A DNA stretch of 64,000 bases from Aquilaria yunnanensis (taxonomy: Eukaryota; Streptophyta; Magnoliopsida; Malvales; Thymelaeaceae). A model generated the notes under the pieces. That model worked only from the letters and a program-made list of their open reading frames with translations, had not been told where the DNA came from and made no database searches. The stretch lies in assembly GCA_039654915.1 (NCBI GenBank), contig CM077599.1:3536501-3600500 (forward strand), in the 5' to 3' direction. Below are positions 11,760 to 24,413 of this stretch, piece by piece; position 1 is the stretch's first letter, and each line of letters opens with the position of its first letter. Position numbers and translations under genes: made by a program.

Positions 11760-11960
11760 GAACATAATTGAGCAAATCTTGCTCAGCACAACTCCGCTAC
11801 AATGCAATCCAGCTTTCATCCACTTTTCACACACCAACGAATCTGCGGACAATAATAAAAACGAGAGAAAAACAAAAGATAAAAAGGAGAATTTGTAATA
11901 AACAGTAATCAAAGATGCCAAAAAATACACAACTTTGACAATGGAATTATACGCTTAACA

Positions 11961-13375
11961 ACCACCCATTATTTTCTTCTAATTCTTGTTTCGTTCTTTC
12001 ATTTTGTAGGATGAAAAAGATGACCGAAGCATTGGGATGGCACTGGGATAAGCAAAATCGAGAATGGACAAGTGAAATTCAAAGCTGGAATATAATTATG
12101 GCCTAGGCCTCAAGAGTGCCACCCAGGCACCACAATTAAAATCTCCCTTACCTGAAATTGCACCTTTTAGCACTTGGGTACCAGGTGGTGCCTAGGCTCT
12201 AGGCATTTCTAGCCTGGGTCCCTAGGCACCAATTATGGCCCTTTTTGGTGTTTAGGCGCTCTTGCACTAAGAAAAAAGTCCCATATTTCTAATTTGAATC
12301 TAAACATACTATTGGCTAAAAGATTTGATCCAAATGGGTAGGTGAATGAAAGGGACACCTCCAAAACTTATAAAAATCTAGAACCAAGCTTGGAGGCTCT
12401 TCATTTTTCTTCATCTTCTTATCTTAGACTTAGGTTTTCCATAGCCATCACATCTTGCATTTTCCATCATCTTTGTGGAGCACTTGTGGATTCTATTTGG
12501 AGAAGGCTTGAAGAACTTAAAAGCTTGTAAAGGCATTGAAGAGTCAAGCATTTAGAGTTTCTTGGATTCATTCTTTCCATCATTCTTCTTGTATTAAAAC
12601 ATGAATGCTCTTTTATGTATTTTCATAGTTGAGTTTAGTTTAGTTATGAAGTTGTCTTCTTTAGCACTTTTTATAGATGTAGCTATTTGGGTTGATTATG
12701 TTAGATGAATTTATGGTTATATGATGTTGGTTTTCTATCAAATATTTCTTTATTCTTCTTTTGAGCTTATTTTGTGTTAATTAATTGATGACCACAATTA
12801 GTTGCGTCATAAATTGCTTATAAGCTCTTTGAAAAGATTATAAGTAATTGGACCTAAAAGAAGAGTTTGATGGCCATGGGCTTGTTGGAAAATTAGTGTA
12901 AGGCATTAGGTGAAGGAAAATTGAGTTTTAATGCATATTCCTAAAGTTTTAATCAATTGGGAATCCTTATTAAATTTATGTTAGAAAGATTAATTCTTTC
13001 ACTTGAAAAAAGTAAGAATTCAACTAGGTACTTCACTAACAAGCAAAGAAAACTAAGTCACAAACCTAAATTCACCAACTAATCAAGACAAATAGTGAAT
13101 CCATGGGAAGTGTACTTTCATAATTTGACAAAAACCATAAATTTAAATTACATTCTTGCGTTCTAGGTTAATAGCATTTCACTTAGCTAGGTTTAGTTAT
13201 TTGTTTGACTTACTTAAATCTTCATTCAACTTTGATTGTTTAGTTAAAATTAACTTAGAGTAGTGATACTAGGCAAGCAATTCAATCAATTCTTGTGGAA
13301 ATGATACTCTTTCTTACCAAATTTCAACGTCTATTATGCACTTGCGGTTAGAGTTTAAAAATCACAACACCCAAC
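11961..13375 (+). mobile_element. Decayed LTR-like unit 1 (Gypsy type)
   Basis: Non-coding. It ends with a 'cttgtggaaatgatactc' type phrase and 'gcacttgcgg', typical of the U5 end of plant Athila/Tat LTRs, then TTTAAAAATCACAAC. A TATA-like CTTATAAAAATC is near 12367. The 5' edge is uncertain, and no PBS or internal region follows. Likely a solo or truncated LTR in plus orientation. Confidence 0.4.
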
Positions 13376-14411
13376 TCTCTTATTTGAATTTTAGCTTGCT
13401 ATTGGAGAAAGAATTTTATCCAATAGGTTAGGTGAGACAAAGACAAGATTTTTCGTAAATTGGAGGCCATTCTCTGCAGCTAGAATTAGAGAACACATCT
13501 TAGGGTTCCATACTCTTTTTCTTGGTTTTCCTTAGAGCTACCATTAGAGCATCTTGAAGGAGATTGCGGCATTCTTAAGGAGCTAAGATACTAGAGCTTC
13601 AATGGGGTTTTGGTTCCTTTTCTTTATTCCTTTATGTTTTCATGAGTTCTATGTGTTACATTATTGTGAATTCTTTTGGAATTGTTATGGAGTACTGCTC
13701 TTGAACGCTCTAAGATGTAACTTTAACTCTTGCTATTTAATGTTATCTTAATATATTCTATGGAAACTGCCTTGTGTTGCTTGTCTTTTGAACTTCATTG
13801 ATCACTTTATACATGTATCTCAATCATTTCTTTGTCTAGGGATAGGTAAATGAGTGGTGGAATTAGAGAAGATGATGGTGGGTTAGTTAGATTAGAATCA
13901 ATCAAGCTACCCATTAGGTGTAATTGAATAGGTCTTAATCTACCTTAATTTAACTTGTAAGCTTGAGAAAGACTAACAATTAGAGAATAGGTAAGCAAGC
14001 CTTGGTCTTGAGAAAAATGGGCAGTGATTTTAGATTCCCTACACCACATTAAGTAGCAACAACCATAGTTCCTTAATTTAGCTTGGATAGTAAGGTTAAG
14101 CGAGTTCATCATAGTGAGTGAATTAGTTATTAAGTTAGTCAAATTAAAGTTAGTTTAAGCTAAAGTAGTGAGCATTTATTTTCACATAGCATTGAGTTTG
14201 CATTTGTTCATCTTTATTTCTTCCATATTCAAACTTAACATTCAACATTTACCTATATCTTCATTTAGTGATTGAGTAGCAAGAATTTATTGTTCATTGT
14301 GGAATTACACTATCTCTTGGGACAACACCCTCACTCACCACTTGCACATAACACACCTTGTATTTGCAGGTGACTGGGGGTTATATATTTAAAAATCTTG
14401 TGCTCACAACA
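13376..14411 (+). mobile_element. Decayed LTR-like unit 2, in tandem with unit 1
   Basis: It begins with a segment resembling unit 1 around 12285-12345 ('ctattgg...gatccaa...ggtgag' versus 'ctattgg...tatccaa...ggtgag') and ends with 'tcttgggacaacacc', 'cacttgcac' and TTTAAAAATC...CACAAC, like unit 1. I read it as a diverged second LTR of a related element with no internal region between the two. Confidence 0.35.
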
Positions 14412-16560
14412 GAAATTAACTAGATTCATTAAGGGTAAAACTGACATTTTTGCGCCTATGTCTAATTAGACCTATACGCATGATATCTTTGGTAAATTAC
14501 ATTGTAGCAATGTGCTTTAGGAGTCGCCATCAATCGGTTTACATGTCGATTGGACATCTTAAACAGGTTCGGGAGTACGGTTACGCTAAAATAACTTTAT
14601 TTTATGGCCCAAAAATTGACATCTTAGTTTGATTTAAATTTGTTTTGTTTGCTTTAAAATAGTTTTAATAGACTCTTAAACCTTATTCCTTAAATTTTAT
14701 TTATTTTCATGTAATTCAGTATTTCCAAACCATGGATCTTATCGGACCACCCGAATGTGGAACCTATAGACTTAATTTATTTTTTATTGAAGATTTTAGA
14801 TAATTATTAATCCAAACCATAAATCCTATCGGATCACCTGGAGATGGATATTAAATTTATTTATATTATTAATTATCTAAACCATAGATCCTACTAGGTC
14901 AGCCATATATAGATTTTGAAATTTATTGTTATTCTAAATTCATCATAGGATTTTATTAAACCCACGCGGAATTGAATTTTCCTAAGCTAGTCTTTTGAGA
15001 TATGTTATGTAAATTAGAAGTTAAGACTAAAATAAAAAATTATGAAATAAAGAAAACTATTTGCCCTAAGCCTAAATTTCTAAGAGATATGAAGAGTTTA
15101 ATTTGATGCATGCTCACATAAACAAATAAAGAAAAATAAAATAAGTAGAATAAGTGCTGTCAGTGACTAAATTGTAAAACAGAGAAGGCATGGGACTAAG
15201 ACTACAGAATAAAAAAGATCAGCGACAGAACAGGGGTTCTACCAAACAGAGAAGAAGCTTGAATGGGTCAGACGTATAAAATCGGGTCGGTTCGCGGGTT
15301 TAAAGCAGGTCTCCTTCGATTCGGCGTTTCTCCGGCGACGATAGATGGAGAAGCTACCTGGGCTCCACCCGGCGGAGATGTGGCGACCTCAAGGGAGGGG
15401 GAACGACGGCTGGTGACGTCGAAGAAAACGGGAGGCGGGGAGGACGTGATCCGGAGCGGTGGGAGAAGCACGATCTCCCTCCGATTGAGCGTGGGCGGCA
15501 GCGAGATGGGTCCTGGAGCGAGTGTGTGACGCGAGGCGAGGTGGAGGGGCAGCTGAAGAGGATCGACGGCGGCGGCTGATTGCGTCAGGCAGGGGGCTAC
15601 GGCTGCAGTTTTCCCTTTTTTTAGCTAGGAGGCCAGGGTTACGAATTTTTTCCTCTTTTTTCTTTCAATGATGAGCCTATTTATAGGGTTTTAGGTGAAA
15701 TTGAATAGTTTTGTTAGAAGCTAAAACTCATCCAAATCATATTTGATAGAGCTTAAACCTGATGTTGTATGGTCAAAATATTTGTCTAAGTCTAGAAAAA
15801 TTCTTAAATTATTGATTCTATCCTAGACTCTACACGAATTTTCAATTTCACCCAATATTTCTCTGATTTGTCAGTTTAGCCCAAAACTTCATAAGAATGC
15901 CAGATTTCACCCATAATTGCACGGTTTTACCAGATTTGCCTCAAACTTCTAGGAATTTGCCTCAAACTTTCTAAGAAACCTCGACTTCCACCCAAAACTT
16001 TTTTCTTTTACCTAAATTGACCTTACAAAACCTTTAGGACTCTAAATTAGTATCTAAACTAAATTAACTCTTATTTTGATCCTAAATGACCATTCTAAAT
16101 TCCTAAAAACTCATAACATAAATAACAATGTAACCTAAAAGTGACTAGATCAACTAACTCTAAAATAAAAAAAATGACCCAAATATCCTAAGAATTGACC
16201 AAATTGTCCCTAAAAATGAAAAAGTTCTCTAAACAAATTTTCCAACCTAAAACCTAAATAAAGATCAGTGTTTGGACAAAATTAAATGTCAATATACATA
16301 TACCTTCATTTTCATTCCCAAAAAATTGCATCGTCCAAAATGGGACAGATAAAGTATCATTTATTATAGAATTGCTATTTTTAGGGTGAAAATGTAAATT
16401 GGAAAAGTGGTCAAAATATAATTAATAAATTAAAGGGTAAAATTGAGATTTGGTATAAAAATTTAATGTGGTGCTTAATTATTTCTACAATTGGTAAATC
16501 ACCTCACCTTTAACAGATTTGCTCTTTAAACGATCGGAAATGGTAACAAAACTGCCAAAT
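14412..16560 (-). mobile_element. Probable LTR remnant, minus orientation, with GC-rich leader
   Basis: On the minus strand a TATA box (CTATAAATAGG, about 15676-15686) precedes a GC-rich segment (15280-15600) and a long AT-rich tail containing 'gagtcgccatcaatc'. This arrangement is common in plant Gypsy LTRs. Both outer edges are unclear. The ORFs on both strands of the GC-rich part look like chance products of base composition. Confidence 0.35.
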
Positions 16561-17305
16561 AGTAACACCACCTATTACCACCTGGCTTATGTTTATTGGT
16601 CCTTTTGGGAATTTGCCTAATAGTAGTAGAAGTCCTAAAATTTTGATAATCTACTTATTCTAGTCCTTAGAGTTTATTTATTTTCACCCTCTTAAAATAA
16701 AAATAGGCATATTGTAGATGATTTTATCATAAAATAATTAATGATCAGTGTTAAATCATTTGCTAGTTTATCACACATGTTGTTTACTGTAAGATCCATA
16801 TACCAAAAAATATCAATTTTTTAGGATGATTAACAATTTCTTGAATGTTATCATAAAATATCAATTACATTGATCTGAGATCTTTTGCTTAAATATTTTT
16901 GTTTAACAATGCCTATGACTATTTTGGTACCAAAGCCAAATAAATATTGATTGCATGCTTGGTTCTTGTCAGTAAGAAGAGTGTAAATAGAGGAAGTTGA
17001 CTTTGTAAATGTATGAAGATTTTGTAAATATTTTAATTTCCTTAGAATAGGATTCTTAATGTAAATATGTCTATATATGTGATCTACGTTTTGGAGAAAA
17101 TCAATTGAAGAAGAAAGTCAATGTTTCCGGGAAGCAGTCATTTCACGTTTCTTGCATAACTACCATTCCTGTTCATCTTCAAACATAGGGTCCTTATTTG
17201 TAAAACTATTTGAAATTTGAAATTACGGAGGTATTTTGGTACTTAGTATTTGCTGGTGAGCGTAGTAGTACTCTTAAACGATACCGTCTCCTTGCCAGCT
17301 TGGAT
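16561..17305. other. Intergenic DNA upstream of LCYE
   Basis: AT-rich, without a recognisable gene or repeat boundary. The last few hundred bases are presumably distal promoter of the epsilon-cyclase gene. Confidence 0.5.
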
Positions 17306-17315
17306 GCCACGTGGC
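17306..17315. promoter_or_regulatory. G-box upstream of LCYE
   Basis: GCCACGTGGC, a perfect 10-bp palindrome around CACGTG, 315 bp before the LCYE start codon. G-boxes bind bZIP and bHLH factors such as HY5 and PIFs, which are known to control carotenoid genes with light; the link for this gene is inference. Confidence 0.55.
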
Positions 17316-17629
17316 CGCTAAGGGATAGCAATACCAACAAATTGAATTGCAGCAGAAGATGAAGGCCACTTCACCTCCCTATCCCCTTCAGCTTCTCCAA
17401 ACGCTCAACGGACACAAATGCACGCAGAAGTCAGAAAGCGCTACTGAGACTGGTAATAGACCACGCAAATAAACCCGCAAAAAACAGAAAAATCTCCAAC
17501 TTCTGTCAGGCATAGCAATTCTCGCTGTTTGCATTTTCCCCCGAAAAACAGTTGAACCACCTGAATGGCGTGAAACGCACCCGCCTTTTTCTAACGTTTC
17601 GGTCTCTTCGTGTTGTCATGGTGCCGGCA

Positions 17630-20600
17630 ATGGAGTGTATCGGAGCTCGGAACTTCGCTGCTGCAACGGCGGTGTCCACATGTCCCGCGACGTGGAGTTC
17701 TCGTAGAAGAAGAGCATCGACGGGGAAGTTCGCGCTCGCCAGTCGTCATCGGTTATCCTGCGGAGTGAGAGTCAATGGTGCCGGGAGCGACAGCTGCGTG
17801 GCTGTTAAAGAGGATTTCGCCGACGAGGAGGATTACGTTAAGGCTGGTGGCTCCGAGCTTATGTTCGTTCAAATGCAGCAGAACAAGCACATGGATCAAC
17901 AGTCCAGGTTAACCGATGAGGTCCCTCTCTCTCTCTGTCTCTTTGCATTCCCCCCTGAACGTTTCTCTTTATAAGGCTAATGTAATCACTTAACTCCAAT
18001 TGCATCACTTTCTTCGGTTGTCATTTTTGTTTTCTTCCCCTGTCTATCGCCTTCTTGAAAAAACGAATTTGTTCTTTTGCAGCTGCCACCCATACCAGTC
18101 GCAGATATGATACTGGACATGGTGGTTATAGGTTGTGGTCCAGCTGGTCTTGCTCTTGCCGCAGAGTCGGCTAAGTTAGGCTTGAGCGTTGGACTAATTG
18201 GGCCTGATCTCCCATTCACAAATAATTATGGTGTTTGGCAAGATGAATTCAAAGGTACTAACAGTTCTCATTTGTTATTATTTTCAAGAGGTTCTTATTG
18301 ACCATTTAAAATTCGTATAGAAACTCGATCTTGACCAGTGATCGTGCATCTATATCTTGGAATTTCTTTTTTTAAGATTTATTCATGAGCTGTAACTCAA
18401 GGGTCATTTTCCAGAGCTCGGTCTAGAAGGTTGTATTGAGCATGTTTGGCGGGATACAATCGTATACCTGGACAGTGATGATCCTATTATTATTGGCCGT
18501 GCTTATGGAAGAGTTAGTCGACACTTGCTCCATGAGGAGTTGTTAAGGAGGTATAGTGGTCGGTTCCAATGTGTTCTTCTTTTTCCATGCCTAGTGATGT
18601 AGCTTGATATAGTGCTTATGAATGTAGAATAAATTAATATCCCTAGGTGTGTCGAGTCAGGTGTCATGTATCTCAGCTCAAAGGTGGAAAGGATATTCGA
18701 GTCTACCAATGGTCACAGCCTTGTAGCCTGTGAAAACAACATTGTTGTCCCCTGCAGGTAAGATTGAGTTTCTAATTTAGAACTTTTGGCATTTTGAGCA
18801 TTTTACTTCCATTCAAGCTCCTAATGCGCCATCATAGGCTTGCTACTGTTGCTTCAGGAGCAGCTTCAGGGAAGCTGTTGCAGTATGAGGTTGGAGGCCC
18901 AAGGGTCTCCGTTCAAACTGCTTATGGGATTGAGGTTGAGGTAAGGTTGCAGGCTGTGCTAATCCAGATCATCCAAGGCCTTCAGTTGCCAATCTTCTTT
19001 CTATAAAGAAAACAAACATTTCTACTTAAACAATAAACCTACTGATTTCTCAATTGTTTTTGTTGTATTTAATTAGAGGAGTCCCGCAAGAGGACTTAAT
19101 AACAAGATTAGCTACCTCTTCCCATTAATATTAACATAGGCGAAGATGCATGATTACCATAAATTGCCAGTTTTGATGGTGAGACTGTTCAATCTGGTGA
19201 CTGGAAGATGGTTTATATTCATGCCCTTCCTTTGTGGAAATCAGTGATTTACTAACTCATCTGCGGTGAATAACCAAATATAACAGATTGAATTTAAGTT
19301 TTGCAAAGGAAGATGTTTTCTTCCTATTAGGCCTGGTGGTTGGATATCCTTTTGTTTTCATAAAGCACTTGAGACTACCTACAGTGAGCAGTGGAAAACA
19401 AAAAACGTTTCTTCATAATGTCAATTAGTATGATTTTCACAAATCACAATCCACAAGTTCATAATAGAAGAGGTTAATGCCGGGAGAAACATGGTATTTC
19501 AAGCATTTTGACTCTAGCAGTTTCATTTTATGATCACAGGTGGAGAATAATCCTTATGATCCTAGCTTGATGGTATTCATGGATTACAGAGAATCTGCTG
19601 GAAAACAAGTTTCATCTCTGGAGGCTCTATATCCAACATTTCTTTATGCTATGCCTATGTCATCAACAAAGGTTTTCTTTGAGGTCTGCTCAATAATATT
19701 AGGTATTGGTATGTTTTCTATTTATACCTTAGTTGTTTGTTAAAGCGTTTGAAAATTTGCTCTCCAGGAAACTTGCTTGGCTTCAAAAGATGCCATGCCT
19801 TTCCACTTACTGAAAAAAAAGCTGATGTCACGGTTGGGGAACATGGGAATTCGAATTCTGAAAATATATGAAGAGGTAATTTTTTTTTCTTATATTGAAC
19901 TTTACATTGTTGTAAAGGTTACTACATGTGCAGTCTTTTTCCTTCCCATTCACTATCTTGACTAGTTGCAGGTTAAGTAACACGAAGGTAATGCAGAATT
20001 TTTGCATTAGTTGGACAGAGAGCATGGACCCATCTATTAAAATCATTTTCTCCCGATTCTCCATTGTTTCTACTTCTCTCTTTCAGACTTAACCTGCAAA
20101 GACTCCAATTGATTTACTAGAGGCAATTTTACTGTAGACAATGGTTCCCTAAACCGTTACGCTGAAAATGCTAAGAAATTTTGAAGTCATGCAGATATCA
20201 TGTTTCAAGAGATCTCAATTGACACCATGCTGTAGTTTTGGATATCTATAATTCCTAATAACAAGCAGGAAGCCTACCAGTGCTCATCAACTGGCTAAAA
20301 TTGGACCATTGTTGAGTATATCTTTTTAATGGACGTACTTCTGCTTACTGAACTTCTAAACGACCTTAGATGCTACTGATATCATTGATAGTAAATAGGA
20401 GTATGGTTAACAAAGTAAATTTGATCCTATCTTTTCTGATCTCCACCAAAGATTGATGACTTACTTTAAATCTCTTTCTAGGAATGGTCATACATTCCGG
20501 TTGGTGGTTCTCTACCAAACACAGAACAGAAAAACCTTGCCTTTGGTGCTGCTGCTAGCATGGTGCATCCTGCAACAGGTTCCGGAAAAGGCTGAATATT

Positions 20601-21627
20601 ATTAGGTGTTTGATTTAGTAAGAATAAGGTCAGGCATGGATCCTAATCATCTAACCTTTATGTACCAGGTTACTCTGTTGTCAGATCATTGTCAGAGGCT
20701 CCAAAATATGCTGCTATAATTGCAAATATACTGAAGAAGAATCATGTCAGAGGCATGCTCAGTAGGAATGAGAACATCTCAATGCAAGGTTTGATGTGTA
20801 TATTCTATTTTTATTCAAGTCATTTGTGTTGCTTTTCTCTGTTTGCAGGCACTTTCTGGTGTCCATCAGTAATACTATTGACTTTGCAGTCAATTTTACT
20901 GCCATGTCATGCAAAATATTTGTCTCTGATTGAATACAGCTTGGAATACTCTTTGGCCACAAGAAAGGAAACGGCAGAGATCATTCTTCCTATTTGGACT
21001 GGCACTCATTTTGCAACTCGATATTGATGGCATTAGAACATTCTTCCACACCTTCTTCCGTTTGCCCAATTGGTATGATTGACTTGTCTTTTCACCTATT
21101 TGAGACTCCCCCATCCCAAATCGGTTGAAACATTTGGGTTTGACATGGAGCCTACCTTTCACTTTTTGCATGTAAATAAAAAAAGATAGGAAAGTAAATA
21201 TTGAAATGATAGTTTGAAAGGTAATATGAAAAAATAATTTATCAAATATGGAAAAGTTGCATGGATTTAGTACAACCTAAAATAGAATATGTTGGAAACA
21301 ATTTGAGACAGGAGAGTATTAAGTAGTCCATATGTAGAATAACTACCATGCAAAAATTGATTGCATGAGAGTTTATTTTTTCTAATATAAAACTGTTAAT
21401 AAATAATTGAATGCAATTGGTTAGCCTGACTTTAGAACTCGAATAATTTGATTGACTGCAGGATGTGGCAAGGATTTCTAGGTTCTACTCTTACTTCAGC
21501 GGATCTGATTCTGTTTGCCTTCTATATGTTCATTATAGCCCCGAATGAGATGAGGAAATTCCTTATCAGGCACCTAGTCTCAGATCCAACTGGAGGAACC
21601 ATGTTAAGAACTTACCTCACCATATAA
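17630..21627 (+). CDS. LCYE: Lycopene epsilon-cyclase, 11 exons
   Basis: Plastid enzyme that adds an epsilon ring to lycopene, giving delta-carotene and, with beta-cyclase, alpha-carotene and lutein. Exons: 17630-17920, 18083-18254, 18415-18550, 18647-18757, 18838-18940, 19540-19683, 19768-19875, 20482-20578, 20669-20788, 20940-21072, 21462-21627; all GT-AG, phases consistent, 526 aa (Arabidopsis LUT2 is 524). The start is chosen at the family N-terminus MECIGARNF; in-frame upstream ATGs at 17552 and 17618 exist. Seen: Ser/Arg-rich transit peptide, dinucleotide-binding GCGPAG at 114-119, DLPFTNNYGVW at 139-149, cyclase motif FLYAMPM at 305-311, WSYIPVGGSLPN from 357, and hydrophobic C-terminal segments. 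The FGLAL stretch in exon 10 has leucine where, as I recall, the two-ring lettuce enzyme has histidine, so a one-ring cyclase is expected. No disabling change seen. Confidence 0.97.
21106..21316. mobile_element. Stowaway-like MITE in LCYE intron 10
   Basis: Imperfect inverted ends: left CTCCCCCATCCCAAATCGGT, right (reversed) CTCTCCTGTCTCAAATTGTT, about 211 bp, AT-rich centre. The right flank is TA and the left is GA, so the TA target duplication has decayed. It lies wholly inside intron 10 (21073-21461) and does not touch the splice sites. Confidence 0.65.
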
Positions 21628-22402
21628 ACAGTCGTCTGCTTCGTAAGATCATTTCTTCAGTTGTACTTGATTTTCCATTTGAGCCGCTACTTGCACACTA
21701 TATATCTAGTAGCTAGCAGCATTACCATAACTAGGTATCTTGTACATAAATACGTTATACTTTTGCTTGTAGATCTTTTGAAGTGTATATCTATGTGATA
21801 AGTAGGCCTTCCTTCAAGCCGCAGTTTGCATGAATTGTCTAACTTAATTAGAAGTTTGTCATTTTTTAAAGTACATCACTAGCTTGTTTATTATTTTCTG
21901 TACAAAGTCATCTTCTCTATTTCTGGTGGTCTTTTCCCCGAACCTTTGTCAATCTTCCTTCAACATTTCGAAGGAATGATATTGGAGTTCTTTTATGGAG
22001 GGTTTCATTGCTCTCATATTGTCACGCGGTCTTTTTAAATCGTGAGGCTTGCAGATTTGTGCTGCTGGTGAATTATAGCATTCTCCCTGATCTTTGTATG
22101 GGACATGATTCTGAGCTCGGGCAGCAGGATGCAAGCAGCTAATCTTTCCGTCCCAGACAAGCAGCTATCAGCTGTTTAAGAAGTTTAGAACCCAGAAGTA
22201 CTTTTTTTTTCTTTTTCAAATCAAATGAGCTATCACCCACAAAAACAAAAAAAAAACCGAAAGACTAAAACACTTTTGAACTATAAGAAGCAATGTTGCC
22301 ATAAATTATAAATTGTAAAATCGAATCAAATTGTAAGATTTTACCAAAATTCTATTGAAAAAAATATATAACTATGTAATAAACCTTGAAACTCAACAAA
22401 CT
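21628..22402. other. LCYE 3' flank
   Basis: Presumed 3' UTR and downstream DNA. I see no other gene; the ORF on the opposite strand at 21949-22134 has no recognisable feature. Confidence 0.5.
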
Positions 22403-24413
22403 TAAAGTTTTGGGTTTTTTATAGTTACCCCATAAACTTTAGATGATATTGCAGTACTGCAGACTGTGAAATGCTCCAGACATATTGAGATTGCAATAGC
22501 TATGCAGCCTCTCAGTTTTTAGCTGCCAACAATGAGTTCAACTCTGATTTCTATGACAACGCCGTGGAGGATGTCAATGCAATAGCTAATGCCATATGGA
22601 AATGCCAAGTATGAAGCTAGGGGTCGGCCTTTGTTAAACTCAACTCTGTCTTCCCTCAAGCTTTGTGAAATTTACATTGTTTCTACAAAGTTTTTTGGTC
22701 TCGAAGATTTAAATTTACATTTTGACTAGGAGCTATATAAGTCATCTATGTAAGTCTTATTGGGAAATAGATCTATTCATATATAAAAAGGTAAATATTT
22801 TCAGTTGTTCCTAAACTATATCTATGTTGCTTAATCATCTCCCAACTATCATGTGTTGCACAACTCGTTTTAAAACTATTTAATTGTTGTTATTTCATCA
22901 TGCCGTTAACAAAATCATTAAATATGGACGGAAAAATGACATGGCCACTGATGTAGTATGAAAAAATGACGTGGATACTGATGTAGCATCACTTTTCCCT
23001 CCATATTTAATGGTTTAATTAACAGTAGAACAAAATAACAATAATTAAATAGTTTCCGAAAGAGTGGTGCAACACATGATAGTTTGGGGACGATTAAGCA
23101 ACATGGGCATAGTTTAGGTATAACTGAAGATATTTACTATATATAAAAGTAATAAAACAAATACATAATAATGATATCAATATAAAAAATTGTAAAGTTT
23201 GTCAAATTATCTAGAAGTTTGCAAAATACTCCTGCCCATATTAGTAGAAAATATAATATGAGCCTCTAATTATTTGAATTTAATTATTAGAGATAAATTT
23301 TTTTATTTTCTCCATCCTATCCTAATTATCAACAATATAATATTTGGTTTCAATTATTTGCCTTCAATTTTGAATAGAGTTTATGGTGTCAAATATTTTA
23401 CTTGTCTCCAATGTATATTAATTAGTGAGAAATATAATATATGCTTCTAAGTTTTTGCCTCAAATTTTAAATATAGCTATTGGAGATAAATGAGCTATTT
23501 GCCCCATTATATTTGTCTCAAAAACTAGTTCCTCAAGTAGTCAATTCAAAATAAAATAAAAGGAAAAAATCAAAATGAGAAATGTTGAAAAACAATTTAT
23601 TTTGAAAATACGAGGTAAAACAATATTGCTACATGTTTGACAATGATTAGAACAAATGAGTTATTAGTAATTACTTTGATATATAGAGATTATTCACTCA
23701 ATTTGAATAATATTGATTGAAACTTTGTATTTAAAAAGGTTGAAAACGTATTTTTTTAAACACTTTTTGGAAAATCTTGGTATTTTCTCTTAATTTTTTC
23801 TTTTTCTTAGTTGGCTACAAAAAAATTATTTTCTAAAAATATTATTCAAGTGATTATTAATTAGATATATTATTTTCTAAAAATATTATTCAAGTGAGCA
23901 TTAATTAGATATTTAAATGATATAAGTTTAGATAAAAAAATCAATTAAAGTGGTTGGATGTATTGAAGCGTTGGTCTTTCTCTTTTTGTTTTTGATTTGC
24001 GTCAATCTACATAAAGACATGTGAGATGAATTTGGGTGAGTTTGAATGGGTCGAGGTGAGGACAGGTGATTTTGGGGATAACGTCAAGGAAGGAAGTGAT
24101 GGAGTAAAAAGGCTAGGTTAGATAAGGAGGCAGGGAGGCGGCGTAGATGGATAATGTTGAAATGGTGATAGCAAAGAATAGAAGTAAAGAGACGAGAAGA
24201 GAAAATAAAATTTTGAAAAATTATAGATTTCAAAAGTTTTGGATGTAATTGTAAACCGGACTAAATTCAAAGTGGTTGGCTGTAATTTTGACTGATGGTT
24301 GACTAACGGTATATAAAAAGCAGAGGGTAAGTATATATTTTCCAACCTTAGGGGGGAAAGTGTAATATTACTTAAAGTTCAGGGGGGCAATTGTAAAAAC
24401 CCTAAGTTTTTTT
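22403..24413. mobile_element. Possible long-TIR element (about 2 kb)
   Basis: The left segment 22403-22450 (gggtttttta..agttacccca..aaacttta) resembles the reverse complement of 24345-24413 (agggtttttac..attgcccccctgaacttta). Nothing between shows a transposase. Ends and target duplications could not be fixed, so this is tentative. Confidence 0.3.
22789..23138. mobile_element. Foldback MITE with about 150-bp inverted repeats
   Basis: The two halves are inverted copies of each other (left 'cctaaactatatctatgttgc', right inverse 'cctaaactatgcccatgttgc', and onward past 'taattgttgttattt'). It is flanked by ATATATAAAA at 22779-22788 and 23139-23148, a probable 9-10 bp target duplication, so Mutator-like. 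Confidence 0.7.

Larger units (their letters stand above)
1..11960 (-). mobile_element. Athila-type Ty3/Gypsy LTR retrotransposon, near-complete
   Basis: The element reads right to left: LTR 10538-11960, primer binding site 10513-10530, gag-pol 10406-4980, env-position ORF 3628-2213, polypurine tract 550-562, then the second LTR 549-1, which continues outside the window. LTR ends are TG...CA (TGTTAAGCG at the 5' end, GCACATCA at the 3' end). The 549 bases of the left LTR match 11412-11960 without a single difference, so the insertion is young. Athila affiliation follows from the tRNA-Asp-type PBS, the gag-pol sequence and the extra ORF after pol. The right flank starts ACCAC (11961-11965), the expected 5-bp target duplication, but the left flank is not visible. 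Confidence 0.95.
10538..11960 (-). repeat. 5' LTR of the Athila-type element (complete, 1423 bp)
   Basis: Bounded by TG...CA on the minus strand. U3 lies at the high-coordinate end. A TATA box (TATAAAT) is at 11522-11528 and the palindromes are at 11612, 11642, 11672, 11713 and 11744. The rest is R/U5 without coding potential. The primer binding site begins 7 bases inside the low-coordinate end. Confidence 0.95.

Noticed and set aside
15263..15529. ORFs on both strands in a GC-rich patch
   Set aside because: High GC lowers stop frequency. The patch fits the leader part of an LTR, and no protein motif is visible.
24118..24345. 75-codon minus-strand ORF
   Set aside because: Low-complexity Phe/Tyr/Leu-rich translation of AT-rich DNA; no start context or homology that I recognise.
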